This document shows, in pieces, positions 46,429 through 55,172 of a stretch of 64,000 bases of DNA. The translations under genes were made by a program, and so were the position numbers. The notes under the pieces are model-generated. The model did not search any database and had not been told where the DNA came from. It saw only the letters and a program-made list of their open reading frames with translations. The stretch's first letter is position 1. The number at the start of each line of letters is the position of its first letter. Location of the stretch: NCBI GenBank assembly GCA_023228225.1, contig JALOBO010000001.1:68316-132315 (forward strand). The letters are read 5' to 3'. The stretch is from Clostridia bacterium (lineage in GTDB: Bacteria > Bacillota > Clostridia > Christensenellales > UBA1242).

Positions 46429-47631
46429 ATGGCAAAAGCAAAATTTGACAGAAGCAAAACACACGTTAATGTAGGTACTATTGGTCACGTTGACCATGGC
46501 AAAACAACTCTTACAACTGCAATCACAATAGTACAAGCACAAAAGGGTGGAGCCACCGCTCTAAGATATGACGAAATTGATAAGGCTCCAGAAGAAAAAG
46601 CAAGAGGTATTACAATTAATACCGCGCACGTTGAGTATTCAACAGACAAAAGACACTATGCACACGTGGATTGTCCGGGGCACGCAGACTATGTAAAAAA
46701 TATGATTACGGGTGCCGCACAAATGGATGGAGCAATTCTAGTCGTTTCAGCGGCTGATGGTCCTATGCCACAAACACGCGAACACATCTTATTAGCCCGA
46801 CAGGTTGGTGTTCCTTATATTGTAGTATTCCTTAATAAATGCGATATGGTTAATGATGATGAACTTCTTGAACTTGTTGAAATGGAAGTTAGAGAATTAT
46901 TAACAAAGAACGGATTTCCAGGTGATAAGACCCCGATTATTCGCGGTTCTGCACTATTGGCTCTTCAAGATGCTCAAAATGGCGTAAAAGATTCACCAAA
47001 TTACAAATGTATTAATGAACTTATGGACGCAATTGATACTTTTATTCCGGATCCAGTTCGTGCAATAGATCAACCTTTCCTTATGCCAGTTGAAGATGTT
47101 ATGACTATTACAGGTCGCGGAACAGTTGCGACTGGTCGTGTTGAACGTGGCATAATTAAAATTGGTGACCCAGTTGAAATTAACGGTCTTGGCGTTAAAA
47201 AGGCATCTGTTGTTACAGGTGTTGAAATGTTCCGTAAAACTCTCGATCAAGCACAAGCCGGTGACAATGTTGGATTACTATTAAGAGGCGTTGAAAGAGA
47301 TGACATTGAAAGAGGTCAAGTTGTATGCAAGCCTGGTTCAGTTAATCCTCACACTGATTTTACTGCTCAAATTTATGTACTCAAAAAAGAAGAAGGCGGA
47401 CGTCATACCCCATTCTTTAATGGCTATCGTCCACAATTCTACTTCCGTACGACAGATGTTACAGGTACAATAGATCTTCCGGCAGGCGTTGAGATGGTTA
47501 TGCCAGGCGATCATATTACAATTACGGTAAAATTAATTCAACCTATTGCTATGGAAGCAGGTTTACGCTTTGCTATTCGTGAAGGCGGAAGAACTGTTGG
47601 TTCAGGCGTTGTATCAAATATTTTAAAGTAA
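46429..47631 (+). CDS. tuf: Elongation factor Tu
   Basis: 400 aa. Delivers aminoacyl-tRNA to the ribosome. G1 [43 protein letters not shown] and NKCD are all canonical. TTAGGAGG precedes the ATG. Last gene of the operon; a long hairpin terminator follows. Confidence 0.98.
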   Translation: MAKAKFDRSKTHVNVGTIGHVDHGKTTLTTAITIVQAQKGGATALRYDEIDKAPEEKARGITINTAHVEYSTDKRHYAHVDCPGHADYVKNMITGAAQMDGAILVVSAADGPMPQTREHILLARQVGVPYIVVFLNKCDMVNDDELLELVEMEVRELLTKNGFPGDKTPIIRGSALLALQDAQNGVKDSPNYKCINELMDAIDTFIPDPVRAIDQPFLMPVEDVMTITGRGTVATGRVERGIIKIGDPVEINGLGVKKASVVTGVEMFRKTLDQAQAGDNVGLLLRGVERDDIERGQVVCKPGSVNPHTDFTAQIYVLKKEEGGRHTPFFNGYRPQFYFRTTDVTGTIDLPAGVEMVMPGDHITITVKLIQPIAMEAGLRFAIREGGRTVGSGVVSNILK

Positions 47632-47670
47632 TATAAAATTAAATTCGACCGTTTTAAAATAAATTTTTTA

Positions 47671-47753
47671 ACATGTTAGCCTGTTTAAAATCCGTTAGCA
47701 TACTTGTTGTTGCGCAGTGGGATTTAAGCAGGCTAATTATTATGTTTTTTTAA
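47671..47753 (+). terminator. Long hairpin terminator after tuf
   Basis: TTAGCCTG (47676-47683) pairs with CAGGCTAA (47729-47736). The stem continues inward (TTTAAAATCC with GGATTTAA, one bulge) and a T run ends it at ~47753. The loop of ~25 bases is unusually long. Confidence 0.75.
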
Positions 47754-47867
47754 TTATAATTGCAGGATTTATCTGTTTGTTTAATGGTTGGTATTATTAT
47801 AAAGTGGTGATTATTTTTATCACAAAATGTTCAAAATATAAATTGAATTGGTTAAATAATGTTAAAT

Positions 47868-47890
47868 AAACGGCTAAAAGGCTGTTTTTT
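47868..47890 (+). terminator. Second hairpin with T run
   Basis: AAACGGCT and GGCTGTTT pair (two G-U) around AAA(A), followed by six T. It lies between the tuf terminator and the promoter of the next gene, and could be a back-up terminator. Confidence 0.45.
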
Positions 47891-47924
47891 ATATGTATAA
47901 TGTGTTTAATGTTTGTATAAAACA

Positions 47925-47953
47925 TTGAAAATTTTTTATTTTTATGTTATAAT
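47925..47953 (+). promoter_or_regulatory. Promoter of the 478-aa gene
   Basis: TTGAAA (47925-47930), 17 bp, TATAAT (47948-47953) with extended TGT. Confidence 0.7.
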
Positions 47954-47987
47954 TTGTTAACGAATTATTTTGGGAGGGTATAAAGCG

Positions 47988-49424
47988 ATGGACCAAAATT
48001 TTAATAAAACCATGCGTGAACTTTACGCTTCAATCAATGAAAATATTGCAGAAGTACCTATTCAACCAATTGAAAATGAAAAAGAACAAAAAGTTGCTAA
48101 GCGCAAAATTTTAGTTAAATCTAAATCAGAAGAACCTAGTAAATCAGAATCTAATGTCACCCCTAAAACTGATGAGCCGACTATTGAGATACCAAATGAA
48201 GTTAAACAAGCGGTCTATATTAGGCGTGATATTGAGGGTGGATTATTAACTGAACAAAGCGATATAGAAATTTATAAACAAATTCAAAAACTTGATATTA
48301 TCCAAAATGGACTTTTAGGCGATTATAATGAATCTGGTGAATATATTGTAGACAATGATGTTATTTTAGAATTAGTTAAAATGCTTAAAATATATGATGG
48401 TGATGTTTATCTTCAAACTATGTTTTTAACATCTGCCGCACAATTTGGGGCAGAATTTGTACCATTACATTTTTCTGTGGAAATTGTAAAAGCAAAAAAT
48501 AAGGATAAACTTACATCAAAGTTGTATTTAATAGAAGATGTAGTTCAAGTGCCAGGTTATTATAAAGATAGTCCAAGTTATTTAGTCGCAACATATACAG
48601 ATGATAATGATGATAAGTATACAGACAAAATGTTTGAAGTTTTTAATATTAAAAAAACAGGTGAGTTAATTAAAGATGATGTATCTTTATATCAAAATTG
48701 TGTAAATAGAATTAAATTTTTATCTACATTAAAAAATGGCCTTTCTGTTACTCTCGAATTAGAAGAAGAAAAACTTTTAAAGGCAAAACTAAAAGCATAT
48801 AAAGAACTTGGACCTTACGGAGAAAAGATATTAGAAGAATATATAGCGCTTCATCAAAAATTGGGCAATTTAAATTATCGTGATAAAAACAGACTACTTC
48901 GAAGCCTTGAAGAAAGAAATTTTTACCCAAGCAACCAAGAAGCAGTAGTGGCAAAAAAAATAATTACTTTGCTAGAAAGTTTGTTTGCTAGTACTACGCT
49001 TGCACAAGTTTTAGCAGCAGAAAAAAATGTTGCACTAAAAAATGGAGAACAAGCAAAAAAAGTACTTGAAAAAGTTGAAAAGGCAAGAACTGGCGTAGAT
49101 TTTTACCTCCCCGGTTATAGCAAAGAAGATATGAAAGGCGGTAAATCCAAATCTAGTGGCGGTGCTGAAAAAGAAGAAAACAAGTCTAAGGCTAGTGCAG
49201 AAAAAGCATCAGATAAACCGAGATCCGAAACAGGTACAAAAGAAAATACTAAATCAGAAAACAGTGAAGTTTATGTAAAAGTAAATTTTGGAACAAAAGA
49301 AAAAGAAATAAATAAACCAAATTTATTTTTAAAATCAAAAGATAGTGCTGAAAAAAATGTATTTTTCAAATCAAAAACTAATGGTGAAAAAAACATAATC
49401 GAAGAAAATGAAACAACTAAATAG
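47988..49424 (+). CDS. Cytoplasmic protein of unknown function with low-complexity ends
   Basis: 478 aa from ATG 47988; GGGAGG lies upstream, and an earlier in-frame TTG would overlap that site. Not recognised. Residues ~1-75 are Glu/Lys/Ser/Pro-rich and probably disordered. Residues ~80-390 look folded, first mixed alpha/beta (IVDNDVILELVKMLKIYDGD; LTSKLYLIEDVVQVPGYY), then long helices (LLKAKLKAYKELGPYGEKIL; RLLRSLEERNFYPSNQEAVV). Residues ~390-478 are Lys/Ser/Glu low complexity with a repeated (F)(L/F)KSK motif. There is no signal or membrane span. It has its own promoter and terminator. The adjacent convergent operon is also of unknown function. Confidence 0.75.
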   Translation: MDQNFNKTMRELYASINENIAEVPIQPIENEKEQKVAKRKILVKSKSEEPSKSESNVTPKTDEPTIEIPNEVKQAVYIRRDIEGGLLTEQSDIEIYKQIQKLDIIQNGLLGDYNESGEYIVDNDVILELVKMLKIYDGDVYLQTMFLTSAAQFGAEFVPLHFSVEIVKAKNKDKLTSKLYLIEDVVQVPGYYKDSPSYLVATYTDDNDDKYTDKMFEVFNIKKTGELIKDDVSLYQNCVNRIKFLSTLKNGLSVTLELEEEKLLKAKLKAYKELGPYGEKILEEYIALHQKLGNLNYRDKNRLLRSLEERNFYPSNQEAVVAKKIITLLESLFASTTLAQVLAAEKNVALKNGEQAKKVLEKVEKARTGVDFYLPGYSKEDMKGGKSKSSGGAEKEENKSKASAEKASDKPRSETGTKENTKSENSEVYVKVNFGTKEKEINKPNLFLKSKDSAEKNVFFKSKTNGEKNIIEENETTK

Positions 49425-49425
49425 C

Positions 49426-49473
49426 AAACAATAAAGAAGCACTTCCAATATTGAAAGTGCTTCTTTATTGTTT
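49426..49473. terminator. Bidirectional terminator between the 478-aa gene and the three-paralogue operon
   Basis: AAACAATAAAGAAGCACTT (49426-49444) and its near-perfect complement (49455-49473) around a 10-base loop. A/T runs on both sides serve both convergent transcripts. Confidence 0.8.
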
Positions 49474-50377
49474 ATTTTAAATTTTCTAAGTCTTGTTTAA
49501 CGTTGGAATCCACAATTTTTTTAAGGTGGGTGAATTGTTTTATGCCTGTGTCATAAGTAATAACATAATCCATATATTCTTGCATGTCTGAAATTTCCGA
49601 TTTTGTATCTTCTTTGAAAGAAAATTTAAACCCTACTTTTTTTAAAAGGCTGTCGCCACTTTCTGCATTCAAAATCGGAGCACCTTTATTAATAGCCAAT
49701 TTTAAATCAAGAATTATATCATAATAGTTTTGTTCCGCTGCTCTTAATGCTTTTCTGTAATTGCCAAGTTCACGATTTTCCTCTTGTTCTTTTTGAAGTG
49801 ATGAAAAATTAGTGTTCTTTTTAATACTTTTTATATTATTTTCGTAAAATAATTTCATTGATTGAATAATGTACATAAATGCGTATGTAATATGAATATC
49901 ATCTGCAACTGCGCAGAATTCATTATAAAAATCCAATGTCTTAATACTTTTATTAGTATTTAATGCTTCTGTAATTTTAGTTGCATAATTTTTTATTTTT
50001 TCATCATAATCATATGTAGTTGTAGATAATGCTGAGTAGTTGCTAAAAACACCATAAATCTTATTAAACTCATTATAAATTATCTCACATTTTTTTTGTG
50101 CAGTTATAATTCCAGTGCCAGTGTTTTTTGCCTGTTCTAATTCTTTTTCAGTAGTATTACATTTAGCCATATATAAATCATGGATTGAATTGCTTAAACT
50201 TCGAAAATCATCAAATCGCTTAATGGCCTTTGGATCTTGATTTGTTTTTGTATCATTAATCAAATTAATATCATCTTCTCTTACATGAATACCAATTCCG
50301 CCAAGTTTTATCCAGTTAGGGATTTTTTCTACTGCCGCTTGTTTTATTTTATTTCTTGTAATATTAAAACCAAACAT
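49472..50377 (-). CDS. Unknown protein, PNWIKxG paralogue C
   Basis: 301 aa, not recognised. Third and last gene of the leftward three-paralogue operon. PNWIKLG is at residues 20-26, after a short basic/hydrophobic start. The rest is almost all predicted helix, with no signal or membrane span. The central block TEALNTNKSIKTLDFYNEFC, then ADDIHITYAFMYI, lines up with blocks in paralogues A and B. A later INKGAPIL block matches the G-x-P-L segment in the other two. AAAGGAG precedes the ATG. It is the most divergent of the three, having lost the TKxxF extension after PNWIK. Confidence 0.75.
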   Translation of the reverse strand: MFGFNITRNKIKQAAVEKIPNWIKLGGIGIHVREDDINLINDTKTNQDPKAIKRFDDFRSLSNSIHDLYMAKCNTTEKELEQAKNTGTGIITAQKKCEIIYNEFNKIYGVFSNYSALSTTTYDYDEKIKNYATKITEALNTNKSIKTLDFYNEFCAVADDIHITYAFMYIIQSMKLFYENNIKSIKKNTNFSSLQKEQEENRELGNYRKALRAAEQNYYDIILDLKLAINKGAPILNAESGDSLLKKVGFKFSFKEDTKSEISDMQEYMDYVITYDTGIKQFTHLKKIVDSNVKQDLENLK

Positions 50378-50468
50378 TTTAAACGCTCCTTTGTTGTTAT
50401 GTTACAAGTGGTTTGTATCAAATTATTTTAGCATTATATTTTTAATATGTAAATAGTAATTTTTAATT

Positions 50469-51404
50469 TTATAGTTCAATTCCTTGTTCTTTTGCTTTTA
50501 TTCTTATCTGAATGCTGATTTTTAAAACATTATCTAACGCAGTTTTATAAAATTCTTCTGCACTTTTTGGAGAAGTTTCTTGTTCAATTTCACTTTCAAT
50601 AGGGGACTCAATTATTTTCAATTTTAATGGTGTTTTGTTTGCTATTGACTGCACTAATGTAGGGCGCCAAATCTCCCAATTATACTTAATCTTAGTTACA
50701 GTTTTATTGTATAGTTCATCTTCTGCTTTTATAAGCAATTTACGCTGTAATTCATTAATATCTTTATTATAAATATTTTCTATTTCTTTATTATGTCTGA
50801 TCTCAATTAAACCCGCATAATAGGTTAGAGCATGTGCGGCGTAAATTTGGTCAGCAAGTGTTAAAAACCCATCATAATCGTTCATTTGTGAGATAGGCAA
50901 TTCTTTATTTACAGCAAGTTGAATTCCTAACGCATACCAAAATAGTGTATGAAATTCCGCTTCTTTTTTATGTGGTGAGCGAATAATTATATCATTTTGT
51001 AAGGTCTTTGTTGGCGTTCCATCAAGGTGAATGCGTTTTGTTGCGCTATTATCTTCTCGGTATCTTGATGAATAATCAAAACGAGCAGGTAAAATTTGAA
51101 TATATTTAATTAAAATATTTTTAATTGTATATAATTCATTTTCTAATTCGTTTATTTTAGTTGTGGCGTCCATAATAGCAGTTGCGCTTGCTTGTTTTGC
51201 GTGTGATAGTACAGCCTCATATTTTTTAATGGCTTCGGGATAAATTGAATCTGTTAGTGTTCTTAAAATACTTCCCGCATCTAATACAATTTGCTCTTTA
51301 TGTTCATTCCAAAATTTATAGTCAACTGGTTCAAACATACCTTTTGTAAGTGCGCCTTTTTTTATCCAATCAGGGACTATAAAATCTTGTAAATTTTCAA
51401 TCAT
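50469..51404 (-). CDS. Unknown protein, PDWIKxG paralogue B
   Basis: 311 aa, not recognised. PDWIKKGALTKGMF is at residues 11-24, the same position as in paralogue A. A long helical region with SHAKQASATAIMDATTKINE follows, a polar insertion (RYREDNSATKRIHLDG), then AVNKELPISQMNDYDGFLTL and ADQIYAAHALTYYAGLIEIR with a following His. Near the C-terminus SAEEFY also occurs as SAEELL in paralogue A. AGGAG precedes the ATG. There is no signal peptide, membrane span or recognisable catalytic motif. Confidence 0.75.
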   Translation of the reverse strand: MIENLQDFIVPDWIKKGALTKGMFEPVDYKFWNEHKEQIVLDAGSILRTLTDSIYPEAIKKYEAVLSHAKQASATAIMDATTKINELENELYTIKNILIKYIQILPARFDYSSRYREDNSATKRIHLDGTPTKTLQNDIIIRSPHKKEAEFHTLFWYALGIQLAVNKELPISQMNDYDGFLTLADQIYAAHALTYYAGLIEIRHNKEIENIYNKDINELQRKLLIKAEDELYNKTVTKIKYNWEIWRPTLVQSIANKTPLKLKIIESPIESEIEQETSPKSAEEFYKTALDNVLKISIQIRIKAKEQGIEL

Positions 51405-51454
51405 ATTAGTTACTCCTTATTTAAGTATAATGTATTTTTAAAACAAAGTAAATA

Positions 51455-52321
51455 TTAAATTTTAAGTTCATTATTTTCAAGTATGGCTTTTTCTTTATTA
51501 TTTTTATAATATAAATTTTCTTTTTCACGGATTTCTGTACGCATATTTATTATTTTATCAACAAGCCACTTGTAATAGCTCCTGTTATAGAATGGTTTTT
51601 GTAGTATCAATAGTTCTTCGGCGCTTGGCAACACTTCATAATTTTCTTTAATATTTATCACATTTAACGGTTTACCAAAATCTAATGCACGGTCTAGGGC
51701 GTTTGCTATTGAGCCCCACATATTTTTTATTTTACGCATTTTCCAGTAGTATGAACAATCCTCTTTATCTAAATGATGTGCTATGTCAAAATTAGAAAAT
51801 GAAGAATTTATTATTTCCTGTTTTACTATTATATGTGTGATTTCAATTTCAGTAGCATAAAAAATTACACTGTGTGCAGAAGTAATATATTCACTTAAAG
51901 TCAAGATGTAGGGATATAACTTCATGTTATCTAATGTTATGCCTTTTTTAACTGCGCCACCAATTAAATCTAAAAAACATAAAAATTCTTCGTTAAAATC
52001 AAACCCAGCAAATATAATATCCTTATAATAGGAGTATAATTTTTGTAAAAAAACATAATCATCATTAAGCATATCTAAATTTTTAGATAATTTTTTAATT
52101 GTTTTGCCAGCATTGCTTGCAACACTTATTTGATTATTTATTTTTAAAATTTCAGGATTATAAATAAAAAATATGCTATTTAACATTGTGCTTGCTTCGC
52201 TATATCTTTGCATATACAAGTTTGTATTTTTAAGCATTGCAAAATCACCAAAAAGCCGTTTAGTCATTCTACCATCTTTAATCCAATCCGGAGCATTTCT
52301 ATAATCAAAACTTTGTGCCAT
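51455..52321 (-). CDS. Unknown protein, PDWIKxG paralogue A
   Basis: 288 aa, not recognised. First gene of the operon. PDWIKDGRMTKRLF is at residues 11-24. The helical middle leads to GGAVKKGITLDNMKLYPYIL and SEYITSAHSVIFYATEIEIT with a following His, which aligns with paralogue B block by block. After this come a Trp-containing segment (IKNMWGSIANAL), DFGKPL, SAEELL and a basic C-terminal helix. AGAGGAAG precedes the ATG. The matching of four blocks in the same order supports descent from one ancestor by tandem duplication. Confidence 0.75.
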   Translation of the reverse strand: MAQSFDYRNAPDWIKDGRMTKRLFGDFAMLKNTNLYMQRYSEASTMLNSIFFIYNPEILKINNQISVASNAGKTIKKLSKNLDMLNDDYVFLQKLYSYYKDIIFAGFDFNEEFLCFLDLIGGAVKKGITLDNMKLYPYILTLSEYITSAHSVIFYATEIEITHIIVKQEIINSSFSNFDIAHHLDKEDCSYYWKMRKIKNMWGSIANALDRALDFGKPLNVINIKENYEVLPSAEELLILQKPFYNRSYYKWLVDKIINMRTEIREKENLYYKNNKEKAILENNELKI

Positions 52322-52344
52322 AAATTACTTCCTCTAATAATATA

Positions 52345-52373
52345 AGTTTAACACTCTTTTACAGTTATGTAAA
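52345..52373 (-). promoter_or_regulatory. Promoter of the three-paralogue operon
   Basis: On the minus strand: TTTACA (52368-52373), 17 bp, TAAACT (52345-52350) with extended TGT. The same -10 hexamer occurs in the rpoB promoter. The remaining bases to 52442 hold nothing I can identify. Confidence 0.6.
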
Positions 52374-52442
52374 TACTATAAAAATTATTTTTTGGTGTTA
52401 ATCTAAATTATTTATTGTCCAAGCGGGGTTGTGAACAAAAAA

Positions 52443-52869
52443 TCGTGAGGAGCGATGTTCTCGCCCAGTAATGTTTTTCCGCCACATTGCATTAAAGGAA
52501 CAACAGAAAGCGAATTGATACCCGAATTAAAAAAATACGAAAAGTACTTTAAGATAATAGAAAAAAATACAACAAATGGATTTAATACAAAAGAATTTTT
52601 AAAAATTGCCCAAAGCGTTACATTCGACCAAGTTGTTGTAACTGGTTGTTGCACAGATATTTGTGTTGAGCAATTTGTTAATGCATATTCTGAGTTTATT
52701 AAATTGAATAATAAACACACACAAATTATTATTCCGCAAAATGCAGTGTATACTTTTGACTTTAAACCATAATGCGGTACAATGTCATAATGAAGCATTA
52801 AGCAGAATAGAAAAAATAGGTGCAAAAATACTAAAAGGAAAGGAATATGAGCATACACAAATTGATTAG
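52443..52869 (+). pseudogene. Broken nicotinamidase/isochorismatase-family gene
   Basis: From 52455 the frame reads a PncA-like sequence from its middle: FPPHCIKGTTESELIPEL, EKNTTNGFNTKEF, then VVVTGCCTDICVEQF with the catalytic Cys. The N-terminal third with the catalytic Asp is missing. The frame stops at 52772, while the expected continuation (HNAVQCHNEALSRIEKIGAK) is in the +1 frame from ~52768 to 52869. So the gene is both 5'-truncated and frameshifted. Nicotinamidase makes nicotinate from nicotinamide, which fits the NUDIX and NadR-like genes that follow. Its +1-frame end overlaps the NUDIX start, showing that the three were one operon. Confidence 0.8.
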
Positions 52870-53461
52870 AATAGAAAAACAAACCGATAATAAGTGGTTA
52901 AACATTTATAAAGCGGTTTATGAGACCGAAAAAGGCGAATTTAAATATGAATTTGCATCAAGAAGAACCCAAGAAAATTTAGTTATGTTTAATAAAAAAA
53001 CGCAGCCAGATGCAGTGCGTGTAGTACCGTATTTTATAAAAAATGGGAAAACCTATGTTGTAATAACTATGGAATATAGGTACGCATTAAATCGTATTAT
53101 TTATGGAGTGCCAGCAGGGCTTATTGATAAGGGAGAAACACCAGAGCAAGCAGCGGTAAGAGAGGTTATGGAAGAAGCTGGTGCCAAGGTAATAAAACTA
53201 AATATGGTAGAAACTGCATCATATACAAGTGCTGGGCTTACAGATGAAAGTTTGATTAGTTTTGAGGCAGAAGTAGAGTTACTTGGTAAACAACGGCTAG
53301 AAGACACCGAAGATATAAAGTTACAAACTGTTGAAGTAAATAATATTCCAGAAATGCTAGACAAATATGATTTTGCATTACAAAGCAAGCTGTTATTAAG
53401 AGCGTTTTATTATAGAGAACGAATTAAACAGTTAGAAAAAACAGAAGAAAAAGAGGCTTAA
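52847..53461 (+). CDS. NUDIX hydrolase, ADP-ribose pyrophosphatase type
   Basis: 204 aa. The Nudix box reads GLIDKGETPEQAAVREVMEE followed by AGA, a full match to GX5EX7REUXEEXGU. The N-terminal beta region and YGVPAGLI are typical of ADP-ribose pyrophosphatases. AAAGGAAAGG precedes the ATG. The stop is immediately followed by the ATG of the NadR-like gene (53462), so translation is coupled. In the NAD context it may hydrolyse ADP-ribose or NAD-derived nucleotides. Intact, unlike its two broken neighbours. Confidence 0.9.
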   Translation: MSIHKLIRIEKQTDNKWLNIYKAVYETEKGEFKYEFASRRTQENLVMFNKKTQPDAVRVVPYFIKNGKTYVVITMEYRYALNRIIYGVPAGLIDKGETPEQAAVREVMEEAGAKVIKLNMVETASYTSAGLTDESLISFEAEVELLGKQRLEDTEDIKLQTVEVNNIPEMLDKYDFALQSKLLLRAFYYRERIKQLEKTEEKEA

Positions 53462-53944
53462 ATGAAAAAAATTGGTGCATTTGTAGGAAAGTTTTTACCG
53501 CCGCATATTGGACATTTATCGGTAATAGATAATGCAATTAAGTTTTGCGACGAACTTTATGTAGTAATTTCGGAACATAAAAGTAAAAATGAGGCAATAT
53601 GTAAAAGAGATAATTTCCCGTGTATATCCGCGGAATTAAGAAAAAAATGGTTTGAAAAACATTATGCGGGCATTAAGAATGTTCATTTTGTAATTTTGAA
53701 TGAAGGTGGATTAAAGGCATATCCTGATGATTTAGATAAATGGACAGTAAAATTTAATGAACTTGTGCCAAATGCCAATATAAAATTAGCAGATGAAAGT
53801 TATAGAAAGTTTAATGAAAAGTATTTTCCACAGTGCAAATTTGTACCGATTGAAAGGGATAAAATACCAGTTCATTCTACAAATATAAGGCAAGAACCCC
53901 ATAAGTATATGGAGTACATAATACCAGAAGCAAAAGCCGATTAA
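53462..53944 (+). CDS. NadR-like nicotinamide-nucleotide adenylyltransferase
   Basis: 160 aa. Nucleotidyltransferase motif GKFLPPHIGH (GxFxPxHxGH) lies at residues 9-18 and HSTNIRQEP near the end matches the ISxTxIR motif. Only the adenylyltransferase domain of NadR is present; there is no ribosylnicotinamide-kinase or helix-turn-helix part. It would make NAD from NMN and ATP. The ATG follows directly on the NUDIX stop. Confidence 0.85.
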   Translation: MKKIGAFVGKFLPPHIGHLSVIDNAIKFCDELYVVISEHKSKNEAICKRDNFPCISAELRKKWFEKHYAGIKNVHFVILNEGGLKAYPDDLDKWTVKFNELVPNANIKLADESYRKFNEKYFPQCKFVPIERDKIPVHSTNIRQEPHKYMEYIIPEAKAD

Positions 53945-53970
53945 AAAAAATTATTAGGGAGAAAAAGTAT

Positions 53971-54116
53971 ATGAAAATTCAAAGTTTAAGCGTAGTCGTT
54001 CCCAATAAGGCATGTATTAACAATTGCAAATTTTGCGTATCAAAATGCACACTAACGATTAATTAACAAAACTAAAAAGAGGTTTAATTACAGCAGAAAT
54101 TGAAAAAGAAATATAA
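53971..54116 (+). pseudogene. Internally deleted radical SAM gene
   Basis: From ATG 53971 (AGGGAG upstream) the frame reads MKIQSLSVVVPNKACINNCK then FCVSKC, with the radical SAM CxxxCxxC motif (CINNCKFC). It stops after 31 codons at 54066. A plausible C-terminal end (LKRGLITAEIEKEI) follows in another frame at 54072-54116. A radical SAM protein is several hundred residues long, so most of the gene has been deleted. It was the last gene of the NAD-related operon. Confidence 0.65.
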
Positions 54117-54147
54117 TAGGTAACTTAAATTAGCGCAACTATTTATA

Positions 54148-54651
54148 TTACAGTTCTTGTGTGTTAGAATTTTCTAAATCTTTTAAAAATTTTTCTACCT
54201 GTTCTATACGCAAAGAACAGTTTGCTTGACAGGTTTTAATTACTTTACTTTCACTAATATATGGCGTAATATCAGATGAATCATCATCAATAGCCAAAAT
54301 GTTTTTCTTATTGGGTTTATCAGAAAGATATGCTAATATTTGCAGTCCTCTAAGAGTAGTATTTACATAGGGGGTTTTGTGAATTTTTTTATTATAATCT
54401 AGCCCTTCTTTATGCAGTAATGACAAAAGTTTATGCATTTTATCGCGTCTAGCAGAGCTAATAACTAAATCAACATTATATGTTTTACTTAAATTATAGA
54501 TTAAATAATTAAGTGCGGATATGCTTTTGGGATTAAAGTTTTCAATAAAACCACCCATTTCTCTTAACCCTAAATGAGTTAGCATTATTATGTATGGCCA
54601 ATCCCATAACACATCATCAACATCTATAAAAATATAAAAATTTTCTTTCAT
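54148..54651 (-). CDS. HAD-fold protein (RNA-repair-associated HAD type)
   Basis: 167 aa. HAD motif I is FIDVDDVLWDWP (DxDD rather than DxDxT), motif II VISSARR, and motif IV AIDDDSSD. This resembles the HAD domain attached to the so-called Swiss-army-knife RNA repair proteins, which are predicted nucleic-acid-end phosphatases or binders. There is no fused ligase here. It stands alone, convergent with the NAD remnants. AGAAAG precedes the ATG, a weak site. Confidence 0.7.
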   Translation of the reverse strand: MKENFYIFIDVDDVLWDWPYIIMLTHLGLREMGGFIENFNPKSISALNYLIYNLSKTYNVDLVISSARRDKMHKLLSLLHKEGLDYNKKIHKTPYVNTTLRGLQILAYLSDKPNKKNILAIDDDSSDITPYISESKVIKTCQANCSLRIEQVEKFLKDLENSNTQEL

Positions 54652-54757
54652 AATTGATTATAGCATAAAAAATAATAATTTCAACATATAAAATTACTGC
54701 AAATATTTTAAGTTTATGTTATACTAATAATAGATGTCACATAGAAAAGAGGAATAG

Positions 54758-55150
54758 ATGAAAAAATTATTTGACAAAATGTATAATACGGCTACAAAAT
54801 TACTAAACAAGAATAAAGATTTAGTAGAAAAATTTGATCACAGTTTAGTTGTAAGCGTTCTAGCCTGTAAATCCGAAAAATTGTATATAGGAATGAATAT
54901 TGCTTGGTGGCACAGCGTATGTGCCGAAAGCACAGCAGTAAGTAATGCATATCAAGCGGGCGAAAGAGAATTTAAATATTTAATGGCTGTTAAACTAAAA
55001 AATGGAACTAACGAATTTTATATAATTCCTCCTTGCGGAATTTGCAGAGAAATGTTTAGCGAATTAGATATGAGTATGTTACAAGTTATATTAAAACAAG
55101 ATGAAAAATATTACACAAAATCAATTAACGAATTACTACCAGAGTATTAA
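54758..55150 (+). CDS. Cytidine-deaminase-fold protein
   Basis: 130 aa. The zinc-site motifs of the cytidine deaminase family are present: CAESTA (C/H-A-E) around residues 55-60 and PPCGICREM (PCxxC) around residues 91-99. The length fits cytidine or blasticidin-S deaminases. AGAGG precedes the ATG. The N-terminal FDKMYNTATKLLNKNKDLVE helix is usual. The N-terminal substrate loop (GMNIAWWHS) has two Trp residues, so the substrate may differ from cytidine. A 151-aa unknown follows by 22 bp. Confidence 0.8.
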   Translation: MKKLFDKMYNTATKLLNKNKDLVEKFDHSLVVSVLACKSEKLYIGMNIAWWHSVCAESTAVSNAYQAGEREFKYLMAVKLKNGTNEFYIIPPCGICREMFSELDMSMLQVILKQDEKYYTKSINELLPEY

Positions 55151-55172
55151 GTTTTATTTGGAGGTAATTAGA

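Noticed and set aside
49426..49473. Inverted repeat as the end of a mobile element
   Set aside because: It sits between two convergent genes and has terminator form; no transposase or target duplication is present.
52412..52882. 156-aa leftward frame across the nicotinamidase remnant
   Set aside because: The opposite strand shows clear nicotinamidase motifs; the leftward frame has none and no ribosome site.
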